From positions 142,225 to 206,224 of the forward strand of contig NZ_JACIDU010000005.1 of the NCBI RefSeq assembly GCF_014196535.1: DNA of 64,000 nt, written 5' to 3'. Position 1 is the first letter of the stretch; the number at the start of each line of letters is the position of its first letter. Below the pieces are notes generated by a model. The model was not told the origin of the DNA. It did no database searches and worked only from the letters and a program-made list of their open reading frames with translations. Source of the stretch: Allorhizobium borbori. GTDB lineage: Bacteria > Pseudomonadota > Alphaproteobacteria > Rhizobiales > Rhizobiaceae. The translations under genes and the position numbers were made by a program. Below are positions 33,375-43,217 of this stretch, piece after piece.

Positions 33375-36300
33375 ATGAGCAATGATCCCTTTACCTTCGA
33401 CATGTTCGGCAGCTCTGCCCTGTCCTCCGGGCTCAGGCTTGGTGTGACCGCGTTTGGCGGTTTCTCTCCCGATGCTGCCAATGATGATGACCCGGATCCC
33501 ACTCCGCCTGCACCAGCCCCTGCCCTCCCCGTCATTGCCGCGCCTGCTCGGCGAGCAGGGTCTCAAGCAAACTTCTATCTTGACGATGACCGCAAGTTGG
33601 GTGCCACCTGGAAGGATCGCGCCCGCGCGAATGTCGCGGCGATCCTCGTCGCCGACGGCATTGCCAAGCAGGACCGGCCGGCAACACTCACGGAACAGGC
33701 GCAGCTGATCCGCTTCACCGGCTTCGGCGCCGGCGATCTGGCCAGTGGTATGTTCCGCCGGCCTGGCGAGGTCGATTTCCGGGAGGGTTGGGATGAGCTC
33801 GGCTCTTCGCTCGAAACCGCGGTCTCTGAGGCTGACTATGCGTCGCTCGCCCGCTGCACTCAGTATGCGCATTTCACGCCCGAGTTCATCATCAGGGCGA
33901 TCTGGACGGGGATCCAGAAACTCGGCTGGCGCGGCGGCCGGGTGCTGGAGCCCGGAATTGGGACTGGCCTGTTTCCGGCTCTTATGCCGGAGCGCTATCG
34001 TGACGCCGCCTATGTTACCGGTGTAGAGCTCGATCCGGTCACTGCCCGCGTCGTCCGTCTCCTTCAGCCAAAGGCCCGGATCATCAATGGCGACTTCGCC
34101 CGCACCGATCTGGCGCCGATCTACGATCTCGCCATCGGCAACCCGCCCTTCTCCGATCGCACAGTCCGTTCGGATCGCGCCTACCGATCGCTTGGGCTGC
34201 GCCTGCACGATTACTTCATCGTCCGGTCGATCGATCTCCTGAAGCCCGGCGCCCTTGCCGCCTTCGTGACTTCACACGGCACGATGGACAAGGTCGATAC
34301 GACGGCCCGTAAGCATATCGCCAGATCGGCCAACTTGATCGCGGCGCTCCGGTTGCCCGAGGGCAGCTTTCGCCGCGACGCCGGCACGGATGTCGTCGTC
34401 GATATCCTTTTCTTCCGCAAGCGCAAGCTCGGTGAACCGGAGGGCGACCAGCTGTGGCTGGATGTCGACGACGTTCGGCCAGCGAGCGACGACGAAGGAG
34501 CAATCCGCATCAACGGGTGGTTTGCTAGCTATCCGGATTTCGTGCTCGGCACCCACGCGCTGACGTCAGGACCGTTCGGCGAAACCTATACATGCCGGCC
34601 ACACGGCGGCGAGGATCTCGAAACCGCCCTTTCCGCTGCTATCGATCTCCTGCCCACCGATCTCTACGACGGCGAGCCGACACCCATAGATATCGATCTG
34701 GAGGACGAGCTTGGCGAGATCGTCGATCTGCAGTCGAAAGGAGGCCCCGTTCGCGAGGGCAGCTTCTTCCTCGATCAGTCGAACGGCCTGATGCAGATGC
34801 TCGATGGATCGGCCGTGCCTGTCACGGTCCGAAAGGGGCGTACTGGTGATGGGATCTCGGAAAAGCATATCCGGATCATTTCGAAGTTGATCCCGATCCG
34901 TGATGCCGTGCGCGAGGTGTTGAAGGCGCAGGAGACCGCTCGGCCCTGGCGTGACCTTCAGGTGCGGCTCCGTATCGCCTGGTCGAGCTTCGTCCGCGAT
35001 TTCGGACCGGTCAACCATACGACCGTTTCCATTCAGGAAGACGCGGAGACCGGCGAGATCAAGGAAACCCACCGCCAGCCGAACCTGGCACCTTTCCGCG
35101 ACGATCCGGATTGCTGGCTGGTCGCCTCGATCGAGGAATACGATCTGGAGACCGACACGGCGAAGCCCGGTCCGATTTTTTCCGAACGGGTGATCGCGCC
35201 GCCGTCTGCGCCGACGATCACCTCCCCTGCAGATTCGCTTGCGGTCGTGCTGAATGAACGCGGCCATGTCGATATCGACCATATCGCCGAGCTGCTCCAC
35301 AGCGATCCCGCTGATGTGGTCGACGAATTGGGCGAGGCCATCTTCCGCGACCCGGCCGATGGATCATGGCAGACAGCGGACGGATATCTCTCGGGTGCGG
35401 TTCGCACCAAGCTCGCGGCAGCGCAGGCTGCAGCCGAGCTCGATCCGACCTATGAGCGTAATGTCCGCGCATTGACCGATGTCCAGCCGGCCGATCTTCG
35501 CCCCTCCGACATCACCGCGCGTCTCGGCGCGCCATGGATCCCGGGCGCCGATGTCGTCGCCTTCGTGAAGGAGAAGATGGACGCCGATATCCGCATCCAT
35601 CATATGCCGGAGCTCGGCTCCTGGACGGTGGAGGCGCGGCAACTCGGCTATAGTGCCGCCGGGACATCGGAATGGGGCACCAGCCGCCGCCATGCCGGCG
35701 ATCTGCTTGCCGATGCGCTGAACAGCCGGGTGCCGCAGATCTTTGACGTCTTCAAGGGTGTCGATGGCGAGCGCCGCGTGCTCAATGTCGTTGATACCGA
35801 GGCCGCCCGCGACAAGCTGCAGAGGATCAAGCAGGCGTTTCAGGACTGGGTCTGGACCGATCCCGATCGCACCGATCGGCTGGCCCGCGACTACAACGAC
35901 CGCTTCAACAACATCGCGCCGCGCAAATTCGACGGTTCCCATCTTAAACTTCCCGGCGCCTCAGGCGCCTTCGTTCTTTATGGGCATCAGAAACGCGGCA
36001 TCTGGCGGATCATCGCCGATGGCTCGACCTACCTCGCCCATGCCGTCGGCGCCGGCAAGACGATGACCATGGCCGCCGCCATCATGGAACAGCGCCGGCT
36101 CGGCCTGATCGCCAAGGCGATGCTCGTCGTGCCCGGCCATTGCCTGGCGCAGGCGGCCCGCGAATTCCTCGCCCTCTATCCCAATGCCCGCATTCTCGTC
36201 GCCGACGAGACCAACTTCACAAAGGATAAGCGCGCCCGTTTCCTGTCACGCGCTGCGACGGCGACCTGGGATGCGATCATCATCACGCATTCGGCCTTCC

Positions 36301-38465
36301 GGTTTATCGCCGTGCCGTCTGCCTTCGAACAGGAGATGATCCAGGACGAGCTTCAGCTCTATGAGGACCTGCTGACCAAGGTCGATAGCGAGGACCGCGT
36401 CTCGCGCAAGCGCCTCGAGCGGCTGAAAGAAGGTCTGCAGGAGCGCCTCGAAGGCCTCGCCACACGCAAGGATGACCTGCTGACAATGTCGGAGATTGGT
36501 GTCGATCAGATCGTCGTCGACGAGGCGCAGGAGTTCCGAAAGCTGTCCTTCGCCACCAACATGTCGACGCTGAAGGGTATCGATCCCAACGGTTCGCAAC
36601 GCGCCTGGGATCTCTATGTGAAATCCCGCTATATCGAGACGCGGAACCCGGGCCGTGCGCTGGTCCTCGCGTCCGGCACGCCGATCACCAACACGCTCGG
36701 AGAAATGTTCTCGATCCAGCGCCTGCTCGGCCGCGAGGCACTTGCGGAACGTGGATTGCATGAGTTCGACGCCTGGGCGTCGTGCTTCGGCGACACGACG
36801 ACCGAGCTCGAGATCCAGCCGTCCGGCAAGTACAAGCCCGTCAGCCGCTTCGCGAGCTTCGTCAACGTGCCCGAGCTCATCGCCATGTTCCGGACCTTTG
36901 CCGACGTCGTCATGCCGGACGATCTTCGCCAATATGTGAAGGTGCCAAACATCTCGACTGGCCGGCGTCAGATCCTGACGGCCAAGCCGACGGCGCTCTT
37001 CAAAACCTATCAGCAGATGCTCGATGGCCGTATAAAGGCGATCGAAAGGCGCGAAGGGCCGGCCAAGCCCGGCGACGACATCCTGCTGTCGGTCATCACC
37101 GATGGCCGCCATGCGGCAATCGACCTGCGCTTCGTCATGCCGGCGGCCGAGAACGAGGCGGACAACAAGCTCAGTCTGCTTGTGCGCAATGCTCATCGGA
37201 TCTGGATGGAGACCAGTGAGGCCATCTATCGCCGCCCTGATGGCAAGGATTTCGACCTGCCCGGCGCCGCTCAGATGATCTTTTCCGATCTCGGCACGGT
37301 CAATGTGGAAAAGTCCCGAGGCTTTTCCGCCTATCGCTTTATTCGAGACGAGCTGGTCCGGCTCGGTGTGCCGCCATCACAGATCGCCTTCATGCAGGAT
37401 TTTAAGAAGACCGAGGCCAAGCAGAGGTTGTTTGGCGATGTACGAGCTGGAAAAGTCCGCTTCCTGATTGGCTCCTCGGAGACGATGGGTACTGGCGTCA
37501 ACGCCCAGCTTCGGCTGAAGGCGCTCCACCATCTCGATGTCCCGTGGCTGCCATCGCAGATCGAACAGCGGGAGGGTCGGATCGTCCGTCAGGGTAATCA
37601 GCACGACGAGGTCGATATTTTCGCCTATGCCACGGAGGGTTCACTCGATGCCAGCATGTGGCAGAACAACGAGCGGAAAGCCCGGTTCATATCAGCTGCG
37701 CTTTCCGGCGATACGTCGATCCGGCGCCTGGAAGACGTCGGAGAAGGGGCAGCCAACCAGTTTGCCATGGCCAAGGCCATTGCCTCAGGCGACGAACGTT
37801 TGATGCAAAAGGCCGGACTGGAGGCCGATATCGCCCGGCTCGAACGACTGCGCGCAGCCCACGAGGATGACCAATATGCCGTGCGCCGGCAGATGCGCGA
37901 AGCCGAGCGCGAGATCGAGGTCTCGACCCGGCGCATCGAGGAGATAGGCCAGGACATTGTACGCCTCCGACCAACCGGTGGCGACGCCTTCACCATGACG
38001 GTGCTCGGCCAGGACCATACCGAACGCAAGGAGGCCGGCCGCGCGCTGATGAAGGAGATCCTCACGCTTCTGCAGCTGCAGCAAGAGGGCGAGGTGCATC
38101 TGGCGACGATGGGTGGCTTCGATCTCGTCTACGAGGGTGAGCGCTTCGGCAAAAGCGATGGTTATCGCTACCAGACGCTGCTTCAGCGGACCGGCGCGGA
38201 GTACGAGATCGATCTGGCGATCACGGTCACGCCGCTCGGTGCCATATCCCGACTTGAGCATGGCCTCGACGGTTTCGAAGAGGAACTGCACCAGTATCGT
38301 CGGCGTCTCGAAGAGGCTGAGCGCCGTCTGCGTTCTTATCAGTCGCGCATCGGCGGTGCATTCCAGTTTGGCGATGAGCTCGGCGCTAAAAAGAAGCAAC
38401 TTCGCGACGTCGAGGAGCAACTGGCGGCCTCCGCTATCGCTGATGCAGAAACGATTGCTGCATAA
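33375..38465 (+). CDS. giant N6-adenine DNA methylase fused to SNF2-like helicase
   Basis: One 1,696-residue frame. After an acidic/Pro-rich start comes a gamma-type N6-methylase: the SAM motif VLEPGIGTGLFPA (about 190) and the catalytic AIGNPPFSD (Asn256-Phe259). The middle 600 residues are unassigned. An SF2/SNF2-type helicase follows: Walker A HAVGAGKTMTMA (about 890), DEAQ box VVDEAQEFRK (about 1046), ASGTPITNTLGE, and motif VI IEQREGRIVRQGNQ (about 1396). A coiled-coil-rich C-terminus has many Glu/Arg heptads (about 1500-1680). No nuclease motif is seen. Such proteins are conserved on rhizobial plasmids and integrative elements and may modify or protect incoming DNA; that role is inferred. 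The start follows AGAAGGAACTTTTC. Confidence 0.88.
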   Translation: MSNDPFTFDMFGSSALSSGLRLGVTAFGGFSPDAANDDDPDPTPPAPAPALPVIAAPARRAGSQANFYLDDDRKLGATWKDRARANVAAILVADGIAKQDRPATLTEQAQLIRFTGFGAGDLASGMFRRPGEVDFREGWDELGSSLETAVSEADYASLARCTQYAHFTPEFIIRAIWTGIQKLGWRGGRVLEPGIGTGLFPALMPERYRDAAYVTGVELDPVTARVVRLLQPKARIINGDFARTDLAPIYDLAIGNPPFSDRTVRSDRAYRSLGLRLHDYFIVRSIDLLKPGALAAFVTSHGTMDKVDTTARKHIARSANLIAALRLPEGSFRRDAGTDVVVDILFFRKRKLGEPEGDQLWLDVDDVRPASDDEGAIRINGWFASYPDFVLGTHALTSGPFGETYTCRPHGGEDLETALSAAIDLLPTDLYDGEPTPIDIDLEDELGEIVDLQSKGGPVREGSFFLDQSNGLMQMLDGSAVPVTVRKGRTGDGISEKHIRIISKLIPIRDAVREVLKAQETARPWRDLQVRLRIAWSSFVRDFGPVNHTTVSIQEDAETGEIKETHRQPNLAPFRDDPDCWLVASIEEYDLETDTAKPGPIFSERVIAPPSAPTITSPADSLAVVLNERGHVDIDHIAELLHSDPADVVDELGEAIFRDPADGSWQTADGYLSGAVRTKLAAAQAAAELDPTYERNVRALTDVQPADLRPSDITARLGAPWIPGADVVAFVKEKMDADIRIHHMPELGSWTVEARQLGYSAAGTSEWGTSRRHAGDLLADALNSRVPQIFDVFKGVDGERRVLNVVDTEAARDKLQRIKQAFQDWVWTDPDRTDRLARDYNDRFNNIAPRKFDGSHLKLPGASGAFVLYGHQKRGIWRIIADGSTYLAHAVGAGKTMTMAAAIMEQRRLGLIAKAMLVVPGHCLAQAAREFLALYPNARILVADETNFTKDKRARFLSRAATATWDAIIITHSAFRFIAVPSAFEQEMIQDELQLYEDLLTKVDSEDRVSRKRLERLKEGLQERLEGLATRKDDLLTMSEIGVDQIVVDEAQEFRKLSFATNMSTLKGIDPNGSQRAWDLYVKSRYIETRNPGRALVLASGTPITNTLGEMFSIQRLLGREALAERGLHEFDAWASCFGDTTTELEIQPSGKYKPVSRFASFVNVPELIAMFRTFADVVMPDDLRQYVKVPNISTGRRQILTAKPTALFKTYQQMLDGRIKAIERREGPAKPGDDILLSVITDGRHAAIDLRFVMPAAENEADNKLSLLVRNAHRIWMETSEAIYRRPDGKDFDLPGAAQMIFSDLGTVNVEKSRGFSAYRFIRDELVRLGVPPSQIAFMQDFKKTEAKQRLFGDVRAGKVRFLIGSSETMGTGVNAQLRLKALHHLDVPWLPSQIEQREGRIVRQGNQHDEVDIFAYATEGSLDASMWQNNERKARFISAALSGDTSIRRLEDVGEGAANQFAMAKAIASGDERLMQKAGLEADIARLERLRAAHEDDQYAVRRQMREAEREIEVSTRRIEEIGQDIVRLRPTGGDAFTMTVLGQDHTERKEAGRALMKEILTLLQLQQEGEVHLATMGGFDLVYEGERFGKSDGYRYQTLLQRTGAEYEIDLAITVTPLGAISRLEHGLDGFEEELHQYRRRLEEAERRLRSYQSRIGGAFQFGDELGAKKKQLRDVEEQLAASAIADAETIAA

Positions 38466-38635
38466 GAAGGCAAGCCCAGCCTGGCCCAGCGGCCGGGCTC
38501 CAGTCCCGTCGCTGCAATGATGGGGTCGAGACTTGTAATTTCTCGACCTCATCCATATCTGACAATTACTTCCCGTTCAGATGATGTCCTGCACATGGCG
38601 CTTGGCCATGGCTTTCGGCGTCGTCCGGGTTAGAC

Positions 38636-38673
38636 AAAGGGCGCTCCCCTCGCGGGTCGAGCGCCCTTTTTGC
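38636..38673 (+). terminator. rho-independent terminator after the methylase-helicase gene
   Basis: AAAGGGCGCT (38636-38645) pairs with AGCGCCCTTT (38660-38669), and a run of Ts follows. The 540 bases from 38466 to 39005 hold this terminator and the ParB-like gene's leader. An open frame from 38670 reads through the leader but looks non-coding. Confidence 0.8.
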
Positions 38674-39005
38674 GTTTTCGCTTCTTGGAAAGGTCCCGGG
38701 GCGCCATTCGCGCCGCAGTCTGCGCGGACCGGTCTTTCCATAGAGTAACGAAGGAGAAGAAGGAGGAAATGAACCGATCGCTGATCGGTCCTCCTGCCGA
38801 CGCGGTTGCTCAACCGCCACCTGCGCCATCCCGGCCACTCGCCCTTCGCAGGGCTGTCAGCCCCGCTTGTTCCTCGCAGCAGGGATGCTCGGTTGCAGTT
38901 GCGTCAGTCCGGCCGATCGGCGGTCCGGGAGATGTCTTCGAGAAAAATGAAGACAGGAAGGGCTGGCAAGGCGCCGGTCCGCAACTCCCACGGAAGGATA
39001 ACACC

Positions 39006-40763
39006 ATGCAAATCATCAAAGTTGACCCACGCGCCCTGAAAGAAAACCCAGACCGGATGCGCCAGTCGAAGTCTTCGCTACAAGCCGATGCGCTGATGCT
39101 GGCGACGATCAAGGCCGTCGGCATCGTGCAGCCGCCGGTGGTCGCGCCTGAAGCGGATGGCGGTAACGGCTACATCATCGACGCCGGGCACCGTAGGGTG
39201 CGCCTCGCGATTGCCGCCGGCCTGGAAGAAATCGAAATTCTCGTGGCAGACGCCGCGAACGATAACGGCGCGATGCGCTCGATGGTCGAAAACAGCGTCC
39301 GCGAACCGCTCAATCCTGTCGATCAGTGGCGCGGCATCGAGCGTCTCGTAGCGCTCGGTTGGACCGAGGAAGCGATCGCGGTCGCGCTCGCCCTTCCTGT
39401 TCGCCAGATCCGCAAGCTGCGCCTCCTTGCAAATGTCCTGCCGGCCATGCTCGAGCAAATGGCGCTGGGGGACATGCCAAACGAGCAGCAGCTGCGTGTG
39501 ATCGCGGCCGCCGGCCAGGTCGACCAGAAGGAAGTCTGGAAGGCGCATAGGCCGAAGAAGGGAGACACCGCGCCTTGGTGGCAGATCGCCAACGCCCTGA
39601 CCAAGAGGCGCATGTACGCCAAGGATGCAAGCTTTGGCGACGATCTGGCTCAGGCCTACGGGATCGAGTGGGTGGAGGATCTCTTCGCACCAGCCGATCA
39701 GGATGGCCGCTACACCATGAATGTCGAGGGCTTCCTCGGCGCCCAGCATGAATGGATGACCGGCAATCTGCCGAAGCGCGGTGGGATCGTCGAGGTCAAT
39801 AGCTGGGGCCAGCCGGAATTGCCGAAGAAGGCGAGCCAGGTATACGGCAAGCCGTCCAAATCCGACCACGCGGCGCTCTATCTCGATCGCGACGGCAAGG
39901 TGCAGACGGTACACTACCGATTGCCGGAGGCCGCTAAGCCAAAGGGGCCCGACGGCGATGGCTCTATCGGCGGGACTGACGATGGCGACGTTACCGCCAC
40001 CCCGAAGGTTCGGCCCGACGTCACCCAGAAGGGCCATGACATGATCGGCGATTTCCGCACCGATGCCCTGCACGACGCGCTCGGCCGCGCGCCGATCGAA
40101 GATGACATGCTGATGGCGCTGATGGTGCTGGCGTTTGCTGGCCAGAATGTACGCGTCGACTCTGGCGCGGACGGGACCTTCTACGGCGGGAAACGCTTTT
40201 CGCGCCACGTCGTGGGCTTGTTTGACGAGCATGGCAAGCTCGCCTTCGATCAGGATACGCTTCGGGTTGCCGTCCGCTCCGTGTTGGTCGACGTACTTTC
40301 GTGCCGCCGCGGCATGTCGAACAGCGGTATGATTGCGCGCATCGCCGGCGATGCGATCGGCGCCGACGAGTTCCTTCCGAACATGGGTTCGGAGGATTTT
40401 CTCTTGTGCTTGTCGCGCCAGGCGCTGGAAGCGTCTTGCGCCGAGGCATCTGTTCAGCCGCGGCAGAAGGTGCGCGAAACCCGTGCAGCACTCATCGAGC
40501 ACTTCGCAACTCAGCACTTCGTCCATCCCGCCGGCCGCTTCGCCCCGCCGGCCGACGAGCTGCTCGACTGGATCCGCGCAGGTGCTGCCACGGACGTCAT
40601 CGGCTCGAGCGGGCACGAGGATGACGACGGTCACGGCGAGGACATCGGTGAGGAGCAGGAAGGCCACACCGACGTAGAAGGGCATCACGACGATCCGCAG
40701 GGCACCGATCTGGGCTCGGAGGACGAGCACGATCAGGATTTTGATCAGAGGGCGGCAGCATGA
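39006..40763 (+). CDS. ParB/Srx-like nuclease-family partition protein
   Basis: A 585-residue protein with an N-terminal ParB domain (residues about 1-95: MQIIKVDPRALKENPDRMRQ, IIDAGHRRVRLAIAAGLEEI, NPVDQWRGIERL). It is followed by a KorB-like helix-turn-helix (LGWTEEAIAVALALPVRQIR). The long C-terminal half is of unknown function and ends in a very acidic Asp/Glu/His tail. Plasmid ParB-like proteins of this length lack a matching ParA next door and are thought to regulate or nick DNA rather than drive partition. The ATG at 39006 follows GGAAGGATAACACC. The next gene overlaps its stop (ATGA). Confidence 0.85.
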   Translation: MQIIKVDPRALKENPDRMRQSKSSLQADALMLATIKAVGIVQPPVVAPEADGGNGYIIDAGHRRVRLAIAAGLEEIEILVADAANDNGAMRSMVENSVREPLNPVDQWRGIERLVALGWTEEAIAVALALPVRQIRKLRLLANVLPAMLEQMALGDMPNEQQLRVIAAAGQVDQKEVWKAHRPKKGDTAPWWQIANALTKRRMYAKDASFGDDLAQAYGIEWVEDLFAPADQDGRYTMNVEGFLGAQHEWMTGNLPKRGGIVEVNSWGQPELPKKASQVYGKPSKSDHAALYLDRDGKVQTVHYRLPEAAKPKGPDGDGSIGGTDDGDVTATPKVRPDVTQKGHDMIGDFRTDALHDALGRAPIEDDMLMALMVLAFAGQNVRVDSGADGTFYGGKRFSRHVVGLFDEHGKLAFDQDTLRVAVRSVLVDVLSCRRGMSNSGMIARIAGDAIGADEFLPNMGSEDFLLCLSRQALEASCAEASVQPRQKVRETRAALIEHFATQHFVHPAGRFAPPADELLDWIRAGAATDVIGSSGHEDDDGHGEDIGEEQEGHTDVEGHHDDPQGTDLGSEDEHDQDFDQRAAA

Positions 40764-41653
40764 CCGTCGCCCTCCAGTCGAACATTGCAGCACCCACCCC
40801 CGATCTTTCGGGGGTGGAGCTTGCCACCAGCGCGGACGGCTTGCCCGTCGCCCGCATCGATGACCTGGTCCTCGCCATGGTCACGGCGCCGAGCGGCTTT
40901 GCCTTCCTTGCGAGCGCAGTCTTCGTTCGCCGGCCGCTCTCCGAGCTGACCCGCGCCGACTTCATCGGGCATGATGGCCGAGTGGCCGGCGAGGCCGAGT
41001 TCCGGGCGCGTGTCGCCGAGACGGCCGGTCATAAATGTGATCTGGCGAAGTTGAACCGCGTCCAGACCCGCATGTCGGCAAGCACGCCCTGGGGTGGCTC
41101 GCAGATGGCGGTCATTTATGCCGACGGTGTCGTCGCCCACAGTACGGCCGGCCACGGAGGCCTCCATCTTTCTCCCGCTCGCAATGCCAAAGTCCATCCG
41201 CTGCTGCGGAAGGACAGCCCTTGGTACGAGGAAGATTGCGAATGGGCGATCGTGGCGCTCAGCTTTCCGGAGCTGTTCACCGGCTACGAGCGGTCCACTG
41301 CCGAAAAGACCATCCGCAATACATGGCCGGATGAATGGGAGGCGATCCACGGCTCCAAGCTGGCCGACGGTGAAAGTTGGGCCAGGGATCGTCGGACCTT
41401 CGATGAACGTCATTCTGCTGACCACGTCGTCGTATCGGCGATCTTCTCCGATCAGCACCCGGAGATGACCGAGGTCGTAGCGGTCGTCGGCGGTGACAGG
41501 AGATCTGGCGACGATGGGCGTAGGTTCCTGGTCCCGAGCATCGAGTATGCCGGGCGCGGCCGGTTCGGATTCGTCATCGATCCCGTCCGCCATGCTGAGT
41601 ATCATGGGCCATCCTCCTTCATCGGCTGGCGAAAGCGGGGGGATGGGTCATGA
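40760..41653 (+). CDS. DUF7007-type plasmid protein
   Basis: A 297-residue protein coupled to the ParB-like gene by an ATGA overlap. The central segment STPWGGSQMAVIYADGVVAH followed by TAGHGGLHLSPARNAKVHP is the hallmark of this family found on alphaproteobacterial plasmids. A tail reads RGRFGFVIDPVRHAEYHG. Conserved His and Asp residues in the GHGG region may form an active or metal site, but no activity is known to me. No signal or membrane span is seen. Confidence 0.75.
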   Translation: MTVALQSNIAAPTPDLSGVELATSADGLPVARIDDLVLAMVTAPSGFAFLASAVFVRRPLSELTRADFIGHDGRVAGEAEFRARVAETAGHKCDLAKLNRVQTRMSASTPWGGSQMAVIYADGVVAHSTAGHGGLHLSPARNAKVHPLLRKDSPWYEEDCEWAIVALSFPELFTGYERSTAEKTIRNTWPDEWEAIHGSKLADGESWARDRRTFDERHSADHVVVSAIFSDQHPEMTEVVAVVGGDRRSGDDGRRFLVPSIEYAGRGRFGFVIDPVRHAEYHGPSSFIGWRKRGDGS

Positions 41654-41949
41654 TCGACGTCTTCGTTCCAAAACTTCTGGCGCAGGCAATCGGCGCTCGG
41701 CGTGAGACCCAGCGGCATCTTGATTGTCTGAACCGGCAGATTGCGGCGCGCGCCGGACGGCAGGCGATTACGATGAAGGTCCGGAGCCGGGGGCGACGCC
41801 GAAGCGGTCCACGGCACTACCATCGGGAGCTTGTCGAGCGGCTTGTCTTCGAAAGGTGGGGCGAACTCGACGGACTTGACCGCAGGCTGGCGGCGCAAGA
41901 GCAAGTTACCGACGAAATCGAGCATTGCGATCACCCGCTCGCGCAATAG
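41650..41949 (+). CDS. small basic hypothetical protein
   Basis: Ninety-nine residues, starting in an ATGA overlap with the DUF7007 gene, so it is the third cistron of that operon. It is rich in Arg, Leu and Gln (RRETQRHLDCLNRQIAARAG) and probably helical. I do not recognise the family. Arg-rich composition would allow nucleic-acid binding. Confidence 0.65.
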   Translation: MIDVFVPKLLAQAIGARRETQRHLDCLNRQIAARAGRQAITMKVRSRGRRRSGPRHYHRELVERLVFERWGELDGLDRRLAAQEQVTDEIEHCDHPLAQ

Positions 41950-42350
41950 TCACCATGACGGTCGGTCCCAGTGTGGAGGCTGGCGGGTGTCAAACTACCG
42001 TGCCGCAATGATGTGTGTCGGTGTGGCGGGCTTGGCGATGTCGTCCCATTACGGCTTGCTCCTGATGTCGGCCCCGTGCCGGACTGCCCTTCTTTTCGCT
42101 GCGGTCTGAACCGGCGTCCGGTCGTTTCAAGGCCGCTTTCGCGCCGCGGGGCGGCCGACCCAGCCTCTCTGCGCGAGGGCAGGCTCGCGGTCTGCTCAGG
42201 TCAAGACCTGCTGGCCTGCAACCCTGCCCTGCTGGTTCAGCCGGATCGGACCTGTGAAGCCGCCCGTCCCTTGCCGGTTCTGGTCGTCCGCATCGAAGGG
42301 CAGACCGGCACGGGGCCGGAACCGCTTCGGAAGCCACGGAAGGAACAGAC
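41950..42350. other. 401-base gene-free leader region
   Basis: GC-rich DNA with chance open frames on both strands but no ribosome site or recognisable protein. It ends in CACGGAAGGAACAGAC, the ribosome site of the next gene. Long untranslated leaders ahead of genes recur in this block (38.5-39.0, 43.0-43.2, 50.3-50.7, 52.8-53.2 kb). Confidence 0.5.
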
Positions 42351-42938
42351 ATGGCCAAGCCCTCAACCCCCAACCGCTCCAATCCTCGGTCGACGCAATC
42401 CCGCCGCGGCACCACCCTCGAAATGGTCCGCCTCTCCTGCCCTGACGCCACGCAGGCGCAGAAGATCGCCGAGAGCTTCGGCACGGCAGTCGTCGACAGC
42501 GATGGCATTCGCAGCCTCCACGAGCGGCTGATCGTCGAGACCGCCGAAAGCCTTTCCGAGGGCCTTGGCGAAAAAGCGATGCAGATCCACCTCCAGCGCA
42601 TCGTCGGAGCATTCGTCGGATCCGCGCATGGCGCCGGACAGTTCTACTCCCGCGCCGTCACGGAGGCGCGTGATGCTACCGCCAAGGCATCGAATGATCT
42701 CCGCGACGAGGATCTCGACGGTCCGGTCGGCTATGACAGCGGCGCCCAGCGCAAGCGGGAGTTCGCCGCCGACATGGGTGTCCAGTCCCACGCGCTGCGC
42801 ATGGCGGCCGAAGGGGCTGTGGCCGCCTACGAACAGGTGGTCGGTGAGAGCTGGAAGCCGTTCGACCGGCCGGTCGAGAACCCCGGCGCGTCGCTCGACC
42901 GCAAGGCGGCCGAAGCACAGATGGCTGCTCTCGGATGA
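42351..42938 (+). CDS. conserved plasmid hypothetical protein
   Basis: A 195-residue soluble, mostly helical protein starting after CGGAAGGAACAGAC. It begins with a Ser/Pro/Arg-rich region (MAKPSTPNRSNPRSTQSRRG). It contains HLQRIVGAFVGSAHGAGQFY and a later FAADMGVQSHALRMAAEGAV. Proteins of this type are frequent beside ardC on rhizobial plasmids, but I know no function. A rho-independent terminator follows 43 bases after the stop. Confidence 0.7.
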   Translation: MAKPSTPNRSNPRSTQSRRGTTLEMVRLSCPDATQAQKIAESFGTAVVDSDGIRSLHERLIVETAESLSEGLGEKAMQIHLQRIVGAFVGSAHGAGQFYSRAVTEARDATAKASNDLRDEDLDGPVGYDSGAQRKREFAADMGVQSHALRMAAEGAVAAYEQVVGESWKPFDRPVENPGASLDRKAAEAQMAALG

Positions 42939-42981
42939 CACCATCGGCGGGGGCAACGCCCCGCCCACTCTCTCTTACCCG

Positions 42982-43016
42982 AAAGGCCGGGCCTGCAGGC
43001 TCCGGCCTTTTCTTGT
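42982..43016 (+). terminator. rho-independent terminator
   Basis: AAAGGCCGG (42982-42990) pairs with CCGGCCTTT (43002-43010) and is followed by TCTTGT. It closes the 42351 gene ahead of the ardC leader. Confidence 0.75.
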
Positions 43017-43176
43017 GTCGAAAATGAAGGCTGAAGACGTGCCTGTCGCGGCCCGTCCCGCTCGGCGGTCCTGCAGGAGCCGGGCGCCCTTGCAACGGCT
43101 TCGCCGTCCTCCACGCTGTTGCGGCCGTTCCGGTGCATGGGCGCACCATCGGCCCCTGACCTCGGACCTCCGTGAC

Positions 43177-43198
43177 GGGCCGCGATAGGCGCGGTCCT
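43177..43198 (+). promoter_or_regulatory. GC-rich leader hairpin shared with the DUF736 gene
   Basis: GGGCCGCGATAGGCGCGGTC can fold on itself and lies just ahead of the AAAAGGAG ribosome site of ardC. Nearly the same sequence (GAGGCCGCGATGGGCGCGGC) occupies the same place before the DUF736 gene at 50745 (50699-50720). Confidence 0.5.
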
Positions 43199-43217
43199 GA
43201 GAAAAGGAGAAGAAGGC

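Noticed and set aside
39078-40793. 571-codon minus-strand open frame opposite the ParB-like gene
   Set aside because: Shadow of a real gene; the plus strand has the ParB domain, a strong ribosome site and coupled downstream genes.
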